A stretch of DNA of 64,000 nucleotides from assembly GCA_944989445.1 (NCBI GenBank), contig CALYLW010000038.1, forward strand, positions 1,785,313 through 1,849,312, read 5' to 3'. The notes below the pieces were generated by a model. The model made no database searches and had not been told where the DNA came from. It saw only the letters and a list, made by a program, of their open reading frames with translations. The translations under genes and the position numbers were made by a program. Below, piece by piece: positions 11,143 through 23,348 of this stretch. The DNA comes from Ampullaceana balthica. Its lineage: Eukaryota; Mollusca; Gastropoda; Lymnaeidae. How positions within the stretch are numbered: position 1 is the stretch's first letter; the number at the start of each line of letters is the position of its first letter.

Positions 11143-14100
11143 TTAGACAGCTGTCAGTTCATCATTATCATCAACTGGCTTGGTGACAACAACGATGTCT
11201 TTCTGTCCCAGCACCTGTAGTGCAATGTCATACATTAAATTGCATTACGAGTAAAAATCATATGTTAATTTTGATCATTTTACACAGTTAAAAAAATATA
11301 TGTTTAGTTAAAACCATTTATGCAATAAAATAATTGACAAATTATATATTTTAATCAAAGTTTGACATAAAAACAAATTAACACCTAACACCATTTTAGT
11401 TTATAGAATTACCTTGACATAAAACATTCCATCTCTCTGTTTACTAAGTTCTTCCTTGGCAACACGAGCAATTCTACAGCTGAGAATAATGGCGGCCATA
11501 CAGACTATTATCTCTGTACCAGCTGCAGCCAAAGACAGAAATATGAGGACATCCTGAAATATAGTGACATACAATAATATAAAGATCATTTAACGTATGT
11601 ATGTACATTCTGTAATTTGTGTACATCCTGTAATATATCGAAATCATGAAATATGAGGTCATTCTTTAATTGATGGACATCTCTTAGTGTTACATCCAGC
11701 ACTAGAAAAGTCAGTTTATTTCTTTTAATGTCAAAATTAAGTAATCTTCAACATCTATTTGATTCTAATAATAAATATAAAAATTGTTAACAGGATCTGA
11801 ACAATTTAAAGTATTTAAAGGAAAAGTCACAAATGATATTATAATTGTCTTTGATCCACTTGGTTAAATGCAACAAACTCATCCTGAATGACTCATTGAA
11901 CCATTCAATACCTCAGACAATATATTTGTGTGTGGGAGTTGTTTGAACAAATTTTATGTGGGTTTCTAATACAAATTTTTCAAAAGTTTATGAAATTTAT
12001 TTACTGCAAACATAATTAAATTAAACTTGAAGTGTCAAATGTTGTCGACAGCATAAAACTAATCAAGGACCAGAAACTGAAGTTGAAGTAAATGATCATA
12101 TTGGATATTTATGTTTAATATGCCAAAAATAATTCTTCAATGACTTTTCAAGTTTTTTCATCTTTAAATTTTCACCTTAGTGATAATGGAGTTATGGAAA
12201 ACCGGAGAAAATGTCCCTCATAACTAGATAACTGAAATAAAATGTGTTTCACAATCTCCTACACAAACCAGGGCTTTGGAATAAGAGTGGCAAGGAAATG
12301 ATTGTATTTTCAGAATTCTTCCAAGTTCACTTAAATTGACAGTCAAGTTAACACTGGCTCACGCAAATCACTTTGATTCTGTCAAATAAAATGATCTAAA
12401 AATGAGCCTTCAGCCACTAGCAGCTGAAATAGACAGAAAGTATTTTCATTTAGACCATTGTTCAAAGCTTAGTCAAGGAATTTGAGAGGATAAAAGGCCC
12501 TTACCTTTTTCTCCTTCTGGAAGGTGTGTCCGTCCGTAGTATGGTTGACCAGTCCAACCCTGAGCAGCTGTATGCTGACCACAGCCACCACCATTGATAC
12601 GACAGAGAAAGCTGTAAAACACATGATCTGGGGGGTGGGGGGGTGGAGGTGAGGTTGTAAATAAATTAATTTGCCACAAGAAAAACTTATAACAGAACAG
12701 CAAACAATATATTTTACATTGGATTTCATGAGATTGAAATATAATTGTACGATTGTATGATTGTATGATTGTATTATTGCACATTGACTGAGATTTAAAG
12801 GATCAAATCAAACCTATCCTTCCCACCTTGAACCAAAAGCTTAATTATTCTGTGTCTCACATGATTTCATAACCAGGTTTTGTTAGAAGCCAACTCACCA
12901 CATACGAAGACTTTCTTCTTGCGCACCATATTCCCAGGATGCCAGCTACTAAGAACTGAGAGGATGAAAACACAATTAGATTTACATTGATAAAACTACA
13001 ATCAGTAAGAAACTTCTTTGTCGTTTATCATTTCCATAAATGTATCATATATTAAAAAGAAAAGCTATTTTGTCTTTAAAATGTTGATGGAAAGAATAGA
13101 GAATAGAAAAAGGTGCCTTGCTAAAAATCTGACAGACCAATGAAAAAACTAATCTGCTTAGACCTATCAAAGAAATTATTAATTTTTTAAGATATTAGAA
13201 AAACTGACTAATAATATAGCCTAGATATATCAAAGAACTGACTTATCTATCTAGAACAATCAAATAACTAACTAATCTACCTAGACCAATCAAATAACTG
13301 ACTTATCTACATAGACCAAACAAATAACTAACTAATCTACATAGACCAATCAATTAACTAACTAATCTACCTAGACCAATCAAATAACTAACTAATCTAC
13401 CTAGACAAATCAAATAACTAACTAATCTACCTAGACCAATCAAATAACTAACTAATCTACCTAGACAAATCAAATAACTAACTAATCTACTAGACCAAAC
13501 AAATAACTAACTAATCTACATAGACCAATCAATTAACTAACTAATCTACCTAGACCAATCAAATAACTAACTAATCTACCTAGACAAATCAAATAACTAA
13601 CTAATCTACCTAGACCAATCAAATAACTAACTAATCTACCTAGACCAATCAAATAACTAACTAATCTACCTAGACCAACCAATTAACTAGCTAATCTACC
13701 TAGACCAATCAAATAACTCACTAATCTACCTAGACCAATCAAATAACTAACTAATCTACCTAGACCAATCAATTAACTCACTAATCTACCTAGACCAATC
13801 AAATAACTAACTAATCTACTAGACCAATCAAATAACTAACTAATCTACCTAGACCAATCAATTAACTCACTAATCTACCTAGACCAATCAAATAACTAAC
13901 TAATCTACTAGACCAATCAAATAACTAACTAATCTACCTAGACCAATCAATTAACTAACTAATCTACCTAGACCAATCAAATAACTAACTAATCTACCTA
14001 GACCAATCAAATAACTAACTAATCTACCTAGACCAATCAAATAACTAACTAATCTACATAGACCAATCAAATAACTAACTAATCTACCTAGACGAATCAA

Positions 14101-15637
14101 ATAACTAACTAATCTACCTAGACTATTCAATTAACTCACTAATCTACCTAGACCAATCAAATAACTAACTAATATACCTAGACCAATCAAATAACTAACT
14201 AATCTACCTAGACCAATCAATTAACTAACTAATCTACCTAGACCAATCAAATAACTAACTAATCTACCTAGACCAATCAAATAACTAACTAATCTACCTA
14301 GACCAATCAAATAACTAACTAATCTACCTAGACCAATCAATTAACTCACTAATCTACCTAGACCAATCAAATAACTAACTAATCTACTAGACCAATCAAA
14401 TAACTAACTAATCTACCTAGACCAATCAATTAACTAACTAATCTACCTAGACCAATCAAATAACTAACTAATCTACCTAGACCAATCAAATAACTAACTA
14501 ATCTACCTAGACCAATCAAATAACTAACTAATCTACATAGACCAATCAAATAACTAACTAATCTACCTAGACCAATCAAATAACTAACTAATCTACCTAG
14601 ACCAATCAATTAACTCACTAATCTACCTAGACCAATCAAATAACTAACTAATATACCTAGACCAATCAAATAACTAACTAATCTACCTAGACCAATCAAT
14701 TAACTAACTAATCTACCTAGACCAATCAAATAACTAACTAATCTACCTAGACCAATCAAATAACTCACTAATCTACCTAGACCAATCAATTAACTAACTA
14801 ATCTACCTAGACCAATCAAATAACTAACTAATCTACCTAGACCAATCAAATAACTCACTAATCTACCTAGACCAATCAAATAACTAACTAATCTACTAGA
14901 CCAATCAAATAACTAACTAATCTACCTAGACCAATCAATTAACTAACTAATCTACCTAGACCAATCAAATAACTAACTAATCTACCTAGACCAATCAAAT
15001 AACTAACTAATCTACATAGACCAATCAAATAACTAACTAATCTACCTAGACCAATCAAATAACTAACTACTCTACCTAGACCAATCAATTAACTCACTAA
15101 TCTACCTAGACCAATCAAATAACTAACTAATATACCTAGACCAATCAAATAACTAACTAATCTACCTTGACCAATCAATTAACTAACTAATCTACCTAGA
15201 CCAATCAAATAACTAACTAATCTACCTAGACCAATCAAATAACTAACTAATCTACCTAGACCAATCAAATAACTAACTAATCTACCTAGACCAATCAAAT
15301 AACTAACTAATCTACCTAGACCAATCAATTAACTAGCTAATCTACCTAGACCAATCAAATAACTAACTAATCTACCTAGACCAATCAAATAACTAACTAA
15401 TCTACCTAGACCAATCAAATAACTAACTAATCTACATAGACCAATGAAAGAACTGACTTATCTACATAGTACAATTGAAGAACTTACAAATCCGCCACTC
15501 CAGATGGGAGACACTCTATGAGCCAGCCACACGTCTGCTTTGATGCTACTGATGACCCCAACAATGACGCTCAGAAGTCCGAGGAAGATGTGGCAGCCGG
15601 ACACGACGTGAACTGACGTTTCTACGACCCTGATCAT
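11143..15637 (-). CDS. TMEM196-like four-pass membrane protein, five exons
   Basis: On the minus strand I read exons 15637-15488, 12955-12899, 12627-12505, 11553-11413 and 11214-11143, all in phase 0 with GT/AG borders, giving 180 codons plus TAA. The start ATG has an in-frame TGA seven codons upstream, although a CAG just before it could also be an acceptor. Four hydrophobic helices fall one per exon: HIFLGLLSVIVGVISSI (about residues 16-32), then SPIWSGGFFLVAGILGIWC (43-61), CFTAFSVVSMVVAVVSIQLL (72-91) and VLIFLSLAAAGTEIIVCMAA (112-131). The pattern SPxWSGxxFLxxGIxGIxCAxxK and an Arg/Glu-rich tail after helix 4 match TMEM196, a vertebrate tetraspan protein of poorly known function. MS4A or TMEM255 relatives are alternatives. 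The C-tail ends acidic (PVDDNDELTAV). Intron 1 is almost entirely minisatellite. Confidence 0.82.
13190..15465. repeat. 30-bp minisatellite with ~480-bp higher-order repeat
   Basis: About 75 units with core CTAGACCAATCAAATAACTA fill intron 1 of the TMEM196-like gene. Rare variants recur at regular distance: CTACTAGACC near 13905, 14383 and 14892; ACATAGACC near 14053, 14533 and 15013; AATATACC near 14170, 14650 and 15130. A block of about 16 units has thus been duplicated as a whole. Confidence 0.95.
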
Positions 15638-15654
15638 TTCGGTGCTCTGCGGTG

Positions 15655-16027
15655 GTCAGATCTCTTGGCTGTATGCTGGTCAGATCTCTTTGCTGTACAG
15701 TGGTCAGATCTCTTGGCTGTAGGCTGGTCAGATCTCTTGGATGTACAGTGGTCAGATCTCTTGGCTGAAGGCTGGTCAGATCTCTTGGCTGTACGCTGGT
15801 CAGATCTCTTGGCTGTACAGTGGTCAGATCTCTTGGCTGTAGGCTGGTCAGATCTCTTGGCTGTACAGTGGTCAGATCTCTTGGCTGAAGGCTGGTCAGA
15901 TCTCTTGGCTGTACGCTGGTCAGATCTCTTGGCTGTAGGCTTGTCAGATATCTGGGCTGTACGCTGGTCAGATCTCTGGGCTGTACGCTGGTCAGATCTC
16001 TTAGTTGTATGCTGGTCAGATCTACTG
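15655..16027. repeat. 24-bp minisatellite (GGTCAGATCTCTTGGCTG)
   Basis: About 16 units directly upstream of the ATG of the TMEM196-like gene. As 24 is divisible by three and the unit lacks stops in some frames, long open frames exist on both strands; I treat these as artefacts of the repeat. Confidence 0.94.
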
Positions 16028-16109
16028 TTAGGTAACGTAAGACATCAATGATAGTTACATGATGTATCAATATTTAATACACGAGACTTTGATGTTTGTT
16101 AGATGAGAC

Positions 16110-16400
16110 ATTAACTTTTGTTACATGAGAAATCAATGTTTGTTACAAGAGACATTAATGCTTGTTATATGAGACAGGAATGTTTGTTACGTGAGTCATC
16201 AATGTTTGTTACAAGAGACATTAATGCTTGTTATATGAGACAGGAATGTTTGTTACGTGAGTCATCAATGTTTGTTACAAGAGACATGAATGTTTGTTAC
16301 AAGAGACATGAATGTTTGTTACATGAGACATGAATGTTTGTTACATGAGACATGAATGTTTGTTATATGAGTCATCAATTTTTGTTACATGAGTCATTAA
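16110..16400. repeat. 21-bp minisatellite (ATGTTTGTTACATGAGAC)
   Basis: About 13 units with a CAAGAGACATTA/CATGAGACATGA variation; a 63-bp block of three is duplicated (16140-16200 and 16203-16263). Confidence 0.92.
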
Positions 16401-16672
16401 CTTATAAATTTTTCTATTACACTCTATAAGATGCACCATCATTTGTTCACATTACGCCACAAAATGTGTGTTGTTTTTGTGGCATTTCGAAGCGTCATAA
16501 AATTGGTCCGAGACCCCACGTGATTAGTTCATTGTTCTGATCGTGTTATAATAGACACGTTTGATGTGTGCTCAACCAACAACAATATCGATTATTGACA
16601 TTCTTTTTCTCTAATTATAAAGCGTTTTAAGGCAAAGTACAGAGATGTCTTGATGGTACCATCTACTTAGAC

Positions 16673-16880
16673 CAGTGGTTCTCAACCTGTGGTCCGCGGA
16701 CCACTAGTGGTCCGCGGAGATGTCCCTGGTGGTCAGCGAGGATGAAATTTTAATTTATATTCAAAGTATAATTATCTATAAATTTCCTGCATGGGAGTAG
16801 CAAAATTTTTAGTAGTGGTCCGCGGCTAAGACACAAATTTTTCAAGTGGTCCTTGAATCTCAAAAGGTTCAGAACCACTG
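16673..16880. mobile_element. hAT MITE, 208 bp, perfect 8-bp target duplication
   Basis: CAGTGGTTCTCAACC and GGTTCAGAACCACTG are the ends; ACTTAGAC flanks both sides (16665-16672, 16881-16888). Near the left end there is an internal palindrome around GGTCCGCGGACCACTAGTGG. Confidence 0.95.
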
Positions 16881-17059
16881 ACTTAGACAATCACCGTCGA
16901 ATATGATCTGCATCATAGAAAGCTTCCCAGGCTCATGGATTCAGACATGAAATTTTGTATGCGAGTGACTTTTGTACAGGTCGTGGCGAAATGACTTAAA
17001 GATGGCGATTGATTTCTTTTGTTCAAAATGAGCTAACCTACAATCTCTCTCGCTCTCTC

Positions 17060-17098
17060 CCTCCCCTTCTCTCTCTCTCTCTCTCTCTCTCTCTTCCT

Positions 17099-17142
<44 letters not shown>

Positions 17143-17165
17143 CTATCTTGTGTGTGTGTGTGCTT
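17060..17165. repeat. (CT)n, (AT)n and (GT)n compound microsatellite
   Basis: Adjacent runs of CT, AT and TG dinucleotides. Confidence 0.95.
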
Positions 17166-17369
17166 GTGCTTATGTGTCTTTCTCTTTTCCGACCTTGATG
17201 GTCTATGAGGCCAGTGAAGCAGCGTTCACGAGTTTCTGTAGCCACCACGCACGAGAGAATTGTGAGGCTGTCACAATTGAGAGCCGCAATTTGCTTTAAT
17301 GGCAGGTACCTATCTCAGTAAATGGATAACAGGCTAACCCATACCCTGTTTACATGTTATCCATTTACT

Positions 17370-17545
17370 AATCTATAAGCCTGATTGCAGTCCCACCCCC
17401 CTTATGTTCAGTACCTATCTCAGCTGGTTGGACTCGGGGGGCACCCTTATAACCAGGGGAACGGGTCCCAGTCTTTACCGAGACTCGACCCCGGGAGCCA
17501 TTGGATTGTGAGGCGAGCACGCTGCCGTGCCCCCATTTCAAGATG
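17370..17545 (-). mobile_element. tRNA-derived SINE-like element
   Basis: Read on the minus strand it starts GGGGGCACGGCAGCGTGCTC (A-box-like) and has GGGGTCGAGTCTCGG (B-box-like) about 35 bases on, followed by a unique tail. Short frames in it are not genes. Confidence 0.6.
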
Positions 17546-17760
17546 TACCACAAGCTAATCCAGATATACCCCAAGCTAATCCTGATATACCTCAAGCTAA
17601 TACAGATATACCCCCAAGCTAATCCAGACCAACCTCAAGCTAATCCTGATATACCTCAAGCTAATACAGATATACCACAAGACAATCCGGATATACCGAA
17701 AGCAATTTAAATATACCCCGATATAATCCAGGCGTACATCAAGTTAATTCATATATACCC
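17540..17760. repeat. 21-bp minisatellite (CAAGCTAATCCAGATATACC)
   Basis: About ten diverged units; identity falls off to the right. Confidence 0.88.
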
Positions 17761-19290
17761 ACCCCCCCCCCACGGTAATTTAGATACTTCCCAAATTAAT
17801 TCACGTTTACTCCAATCTAATCCAGACACATCGCAATCTAATGCAGGCATATCCCAATCCAAGCTAGTTATCCAATACATCTTTTATCCCAAGCGAGACA
17901 AATGGCCAACGAGATTATTTAAGATTCTCCACGTCGCCCCTCTTGGCAAATGTCTTGTCGCCGAAAAACCGTTATTGTGTTACCAACAGATGCTCAGAGA
18001 GAAGCTAACCGGAAATCAATTTGCAGAGTTTGGGGGCGGGGTGGGGGTGCCAGGCTAAAACGATCAAACAAGAAGAGCTTGGGGGTTGGGTGAATTCGGT
18101 GCGGCGCACGCCAGTTTGAGTTGTTCCCAGGTCTGGGGATGAAGGGGCGCCTGCAGACGGGATAGATTTGCCGAACAAATTCTTAAGTTTCTAACTATTT
18201 TTTTTGTGTGGATCATTAGAGATGTGAAGACGTGCAGTTCGGGATTAGTTGTATGTGCGGGGTAGATTGTATAAGGCGTGTTATGTGATATAGACTAGTT
18301 TATATGTGGGGGATAGAGTTTAGGTTTGTTCCGTGTTTTAGTGTTACAGCTTTAGTTTAAATGTGGGATAGATTTTAGGTTTGCTCTGTGATTTAGACTA
18401 GATTATGCGTGCTGTAAAATGTACTGGTCAACTTGTGAAGTGCGATAGCGGGATCGACGCATGTTTATCATGTTTAGCTCTATCTGTGAGTCACGTATTT
18501 CATTGTTTCCATGTTAGATAGATTTATCGGTTAGGTTTGTGCATAAAATACTCGTCTCTTCATATGTGTATACACTAACATAAAATATGAGGCCCTCAAG
18601 CGACTACCATGTCAATATATTCACTATACCGATTGCACACACACACACACGATACTATTAAATAGTTATAGATGTAACTTATTCGGGTTGTCATTGTTTT
18701 ATCGATTTTCAAATTCGGTAAGAAATTTAAAATCGAGGAAGCTTAAGTTTCAGATGGAACTAAATAAATGTCAATCTGCATCGAATTGTTCGCCCACTAA
18801 TACAATTATTTTAATAATCATTACTTTGCGCCCACGTTTATATTTTTCCCCCCTCACCTCCTTTGAAAATGTTCAAATATTGTTTTGTTTTTTTTTAAAT
18901 ATGTTTTTAAGTTCACTTTTTAACTAAAATCGTTACTTTTCTAAATCAAGATTTTTTAAAAACAGTTATTTAATTTAACCCCAGAATGAGACAAAATATT
19001 CCAGCCATGTCCAGCGTTGAGGTCTCGTTAGTATTTTGATAATCTCCCCTAAGTGGCGGTCTTTAGACGTCACTAACCTGTTGACTTCTCGATGAGTTTC
19101 CTCAACCCCCCCCCCTCCCCGCCGCCCGCTTGGGTTAAATCCCAGCAATCATCTATCTCATTAGACAGTCTGTGGACGCCCGCATTTGTTAGTCTCCCGG
19201 CGCCCCCAATAAAGCACCCCCATGGAGTTTCTGATAAACAGCCGTGAGGGTGAATCTCGATACGGAAATTAGGGCGTGTGTAGGAGCGAA
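17761..19290. other. no gene recognised
   Basis: Mixed composition with homopolymer C and G runs. No conserved protein segment or paired transposon ends were found. Confidence 0.4.
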
Positions 19291-19299
19291 TTCCATTTC

Positions 19300-19560
19300 A
19301 AAATATCAGCGCCAATGGTCGAGCTAAGAACAGTTGGATACTAGACATTGGGCATACACCAATGGCCAAAATGACGTTAAATTTGGAATAATTTGATTTT
19401 TGGGCATACACCAATGGCCAAAATGACGTTAACTTTGGAATAATTTGATTTTTTGGGCATAAACCATTGGCCAAAATGACGTCAAATTTGGAATAATTTG
19501 ATTTTTGGGCATACACCAAGGGCCAATATTGGTTAAATTTTGAATACTCTGACACTGTGC
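19300..19560. repeat. ~62-bp tandem repeat, four units
   Basis: Units share GGGCATACACCAATGGCCAA and ATTTGGAATAATTTGA; the last unit is diverged. Confidence 0.88.
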
Positions 19561-19617
19561 ATACACAGATGGACAAAGTTTGTTTTAAAGAATATTATCG
19601 GACGTTGGTCGGACACT

Positions 19618-19728
19618 TCGACCCCGGACGATTCGACCCTGCCGATTCGACCCTGCCGATTCAACCCTGCCGATTCGGCCCTGCCGATTCGACCCTGCCG
19701 ATTCGACCCTGCCGATTCGACCAAGAAG
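19618..19728. repeat. 14-bp minisatellite (CCCTGCCGATTCGA)
   Basis: Seven units, the first altered (CCCGGACGATTCGA). It adjoins Helitron-like sequence. Confidence 0.92.
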
Positions 19729-19784
19729 CATCGTTGCCACCCCCTTTTTTTCTCTTTCTTTTCATCCCACTACGCTTGCCAACT

Positions 19785-19985
19785 GTGATTGTCGACCCCA
19801 TCGAGGGTCATTCCTCATGCTTACTGGCACAGACTTCTATCTACTTCTTCTATGGCATCCGTCCATCCTCATGGGATGATGGCGTTTCCTCCTGCTCCTC
19901 TACCCCCCTTCCCCTTTCTCCTGGCCCTTTTCTCCTCGCTCCTGGCACAGACTAATTTAGATGAATTATATAAATATATATAGAG
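19785..19985 (-). mobile_element. Helitron fragment (minus orientation)
   Basis: GTCGACCCCATCGAGGGTCA resembles the GACCC-CGAGGGTCATTC block near the 5' end of the Helitrons at 25613-26137 and 48599-49580, and its outer edge has the same TATATATA-rich start on the minus strand. Its middle is unrelated and the 3' hairpin is absent. Confidence 0.5.
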
Positions 19986-20094
19986 AGAAGAACAGATAAT
20001 TTTACTGTATAAGAGATACAACACAGCAGGAACATGAAACACAGCAGAAACAAAACTGTCATTTCTATCAGTATCCTAGAATAGATAGATGTAA

Positions 20095-20355
20095 AAACAA
20101 AGTTTTTGACTATAAATCCCTTATACATGAGACGTAACTAAAAGTAGTGATTATGTTTACACGCGACATTTACAGACTGAAACAGAATTATCTCCCCTGG
20201 TTTTAAAACCGGGCGCAGGGACGGTAGGGGGTGTGAACATCGACGGTCGGCGTCAACACGTGAACTGAACTGGCACGTGAACGAATTATAAACATATAGT
20301 CGGTTCGGATAGTCCGATCGCTTAAACTTACAAAGCAAGTTAATATAAGGGATTT
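20095..20355. mobile_element. truncated arm of the fold-back family
   Basis: It repeats the arm start (AAACAAAGTTTTTGACTATA, AAATCCCTTATACATGAGAC) and ends TTAATATAAGGGATTTAAAT, next to the complete fold-back. Confidence 0.7.
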
Positions 20356-20369
20356 AAATTAAACAACCC

Positions 20370-21225
20370 GTAAAAAACAAAGTTTTTGACTATAAATCCC
20401 TTATATATGAGACAGAACTTAAAGTATTGATTATGTTCAAATGTGACAAACATTTACAGACTGAAACTGAGTGAATTCCACCTGGTTAAAACACGAGATG
20501 TGGTCACCGATGGCTGGCGTGAAGTCAAGTGACCCGTAAAATGTAAACAATAGCGACTGCTACATATAGTTTTATATAGATAAGCTAAAAATGCATTAAT
20601 TTAATTACGGTACGTTCGATCGATCTGAAAATTTGATACGATGCATTGTTAGGTGACACGAGTCTATGCGCCGAATTTCAGCTCGATGGCATCACGGGAA
20701 GTGTGTCATTTTTAAATCCCTTATATTAACTTCGCGGCCGTCTCTGTCGTCATCTCATCATCTCATGGGCGGGCGGGCGGAAAAAACAAAAGTCGAAATT
20801 GACCCACTTCCCGTGATTCGATCGAGCTGAAATTTGGCACACTGACCCGTCTGACCTAACAATGCATCGTATCAAAATTTCAGATCAATCGAACGTACCA
20901 TAATTAAATTAATGCATTTTCAGTTTATCCTTATATGAGGTATGTAATTCAAATTCACGGTTTGTTATTGTTTTTTTCCCACGTGAAAGTTTGAGTTGAC
21001 GCATTGAGGCGACCCATCGAAGCGACGGGGTGCTTTTGTTTACATTTTACGTGTCACGCTGAGCTCGGTCAAGCGAATCGGTGACCAGACTTCCCCAGGG
21101 TTATGAAGCAAACTTGAGTTAAGACAGATTCAGTCTGTAAATGTTTGAAAATAATCAATACTGTTAGTTATGTCTCATATATAAAGGATTTATAGTCAAA
21201 AACTTTGTTTTTACGGGTTTGTTTT
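20370..21225. mobile_element. fold-back element with ~350-400-bp inverted arms
   Basis: The left arm starts CCCGTAAAAAACAAAG and TTTTTGACTATAAATCCCTT; the right arm ends with the complement, GGATTTATAGTCAAAAACTT and TTTTTACGGG. Inner blocks also pair (AATTTCAGCTCGATGG with GATCGAGCTGAAATTT; GATACGATGCATTGTTAGG with its complement near 20862). The centre is near 20750. Arms share the GGATTTATAGTC end with the repeat at 2460 and 62790. Confidence 0.82.
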
Positions 21226-21659
21226 ATTTACTATTGTTTTTCCGCCCGACGACGAACGACAGAGAGACAGAGACGGCGGTGAAGTTAATATCAGGGATTT
21301 AATAAAACCATGAACTCTTCTAATGACATCAATTATTTCAATTTCATGTTATTTTTTCCTCTAAGGGTGAACACTATTTACCAATGAAGTCATCGCAAAC
21401 TTTGCAACGCAACTAAACAAATATTAGAACTATAAACACGTCTAAACACAGCATTTATCTTAAATTAGCTTTCAATTACTTTCCTATGTCCACACGCACG
21501 ACCTTTGATGGAATCACTGCTACTAACGTGTGTACCCAACGATTATTTAAGAATATTTTCTGGGTCTACATGAGCTTGCTTTACAAAAGTGCATGTATTT
21601 GATCAGAAGGACTACACCATATGGTGCTGATATTTCGGGTGATATCTCAAATTGGTAAT

Positions 21660-22150
21660 GTCACTGTGACCACGACTAGTGGCTACAACAAAGATTATGT
21701 CAAGGTTGAGTGGCTACAACAAAGACCAAGCCACGGTCGACTGGCTACATCATAGTATGTCACAGCAAAGACTATGTCATGGTTGAGTGGCTATGTCAAA
21801 GCATGTCACATCAAAGACCATGTCACGGTTGAGTGGCTGCATCAAAGTATGCTACAACAAAGACCATGTCACGGTTGAGTGGCTGCACCAAAGTATGTCA
21901 CAACAAAGACCATGTCACGGTTGAGTGGCTGCATCAAAGTATGCTACAACAAAGACCATGTCACGGTTGAGTGGCTGCACCAAAGTATGTCACAACAAAG
22001 ACCATGTCACGGTTGAGTGGCTGCACCAAAGTATGTCACAACAAAGACCATGTCACGGTTGAGTGGCTACATTCAATAATGTCACAACAAAGACCATGTC
22101 ACGGTTGAGTGGTCTACATCAAAGTATGTCCCAACAAAAACCATGCCGCG
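21660..22150. repeat. 46-bp minisatellite (AGACCATGTCACGGTTGAGT)
   Basis: About ten units, most regular between 21790 and 22110, decaying at both ends. Confidence 0.92.
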
Positions 22151-22514
22151 GTTGAGTGGTTACAACATAGTACGTCGCCGCTAAGACTACGTAACGGCAG
22201 CGTTGCCTACCACCATTTTCCAACAAACACTGGGTCACAGCAGAACGGAAATGAGCTCGTTGTCATTATTTTTCGCACTAGAAACTCAGACATCAACGAT
22301 GAAAGGAGAATTATTTTGCCCCAAAGATGATTGACAATAATCATTGATTTCGTTTAATGCTTGGCTGATGGTTTCTCACCGAGGCTCGGTAGAAGTAGGT
22401 CAGGTGCATACTCGTGAAATAATTTTGTTGACAGTGTGGATGTCCCGGGGAGGAGAAAAGGGGGGGGATGGGTCGGCTGGGATCATGGCAGGTAGTAACA
22501 TGATAAACAGTACG

Positions 22515-22725
22515 TATTCGTGACGTCATCACTAGACTGGTGTATGTAATACAATCGTGACGTCATAACTAGACTGGTGTGTGTAATACAATCGTGACGT
22601 CATCACTAGACTGGTGTATGTAATACAATCGTGACGTCATCGCTAGACTGGTGCATGTAATACAATCGTGACGTCATCACTAGACTGGTGTATGTAATAC
22701 AATCATGACGTCGTTACCAGATTAG
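22515..22725. repeat. 37-bp tandem repeat with a CRE palindrome in each unit
   Basis: Units contain AATCGTGACGTCATCAC. TGACGTCA is intact at 22521, 22558, 22595, 22632 and 22669, exactly 37 bp apart, and the sixth unit has TGACGTCG. The consensus CRE is the binding site of CREB/ATF bZIP proteins. Whether it is functional is unknown. Confidence 0.9.
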
Positions 22726-22928
22726 AATATGTTACACAATCTCGAGGACATTAGTAAACGGGTGTGTTTCCCTCAAATATGATGTCATCAGAAACGGGTG
22801 TATGTTGCAGTGTTGACGTCCCGTGTTGTTGTTGCTGCCAAGGATCTCTCTGATAGCAGTGTTGTTATTTAAAGGTAATGTAAATTAACGGGTTACGTAA
22901 TTCAATGCAGCAATGACGTCGTCAGACT

Positions 22929-23348
22929 TGGGAGGTCCATAAATGACGTCACACACCAAGAGAGTGGGGGGGGGGTCACATCTTTGTGACGATCTGTGAC
23001 GAGGTGGGGGGATGTGTTTAAGAACTGTGACGCCGCATCAAAACGCGCAACTTTAAATAAAAGTTCCACTTAAATATTCGATTGCTTACCATTTATTAAA
23101 TGACGTTTTCAATAGCATCACGCGTGTTACGATATTAGAGTGCAGCCTTACAATGAATATATACTTTAATGACAATAAAGTGATTTGACACATGCTCCTT
23201 TTCAAATAGGAAATACAGCTTTTAATTATTTTGCAAAGCTTTGTGACGTCATATTTTTTTGTCTAACTTTTTGTGACGATGTGTGACGAGAAAAGGGGGG
23301 GGGTGAAAAATCGGCAAAAATCGCGTTACATCTTTTACGGACGGCCCC
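22929..23348. mobile_element. GGGCCGTCCATAA-type DNA element (diverged copy)
   Basis: Begins GGAGGTCCATAAATGACGTC and ends TTACGGACGGCCCC, the inverted ends seen better at 28876-29144, 37174-37440 and 39382-39807. The interior shares a stretch around GCATCACGCGTGTTACG, CTCTAATATCG-type sequence with the copy at 39382. Confidence 0.65.

Noticed and set aside
13190..15465. Possible CRISPR-like array
   Set aside because: Units are directly joined without unique spacers, and the context is a spliced eukaryotic gene.
15546..16070. A 174-codon minus-strand frame upstream of the TMEM196-like start
   Set aside because: Repeat-derived; it overlaps the real exon in a different frame.
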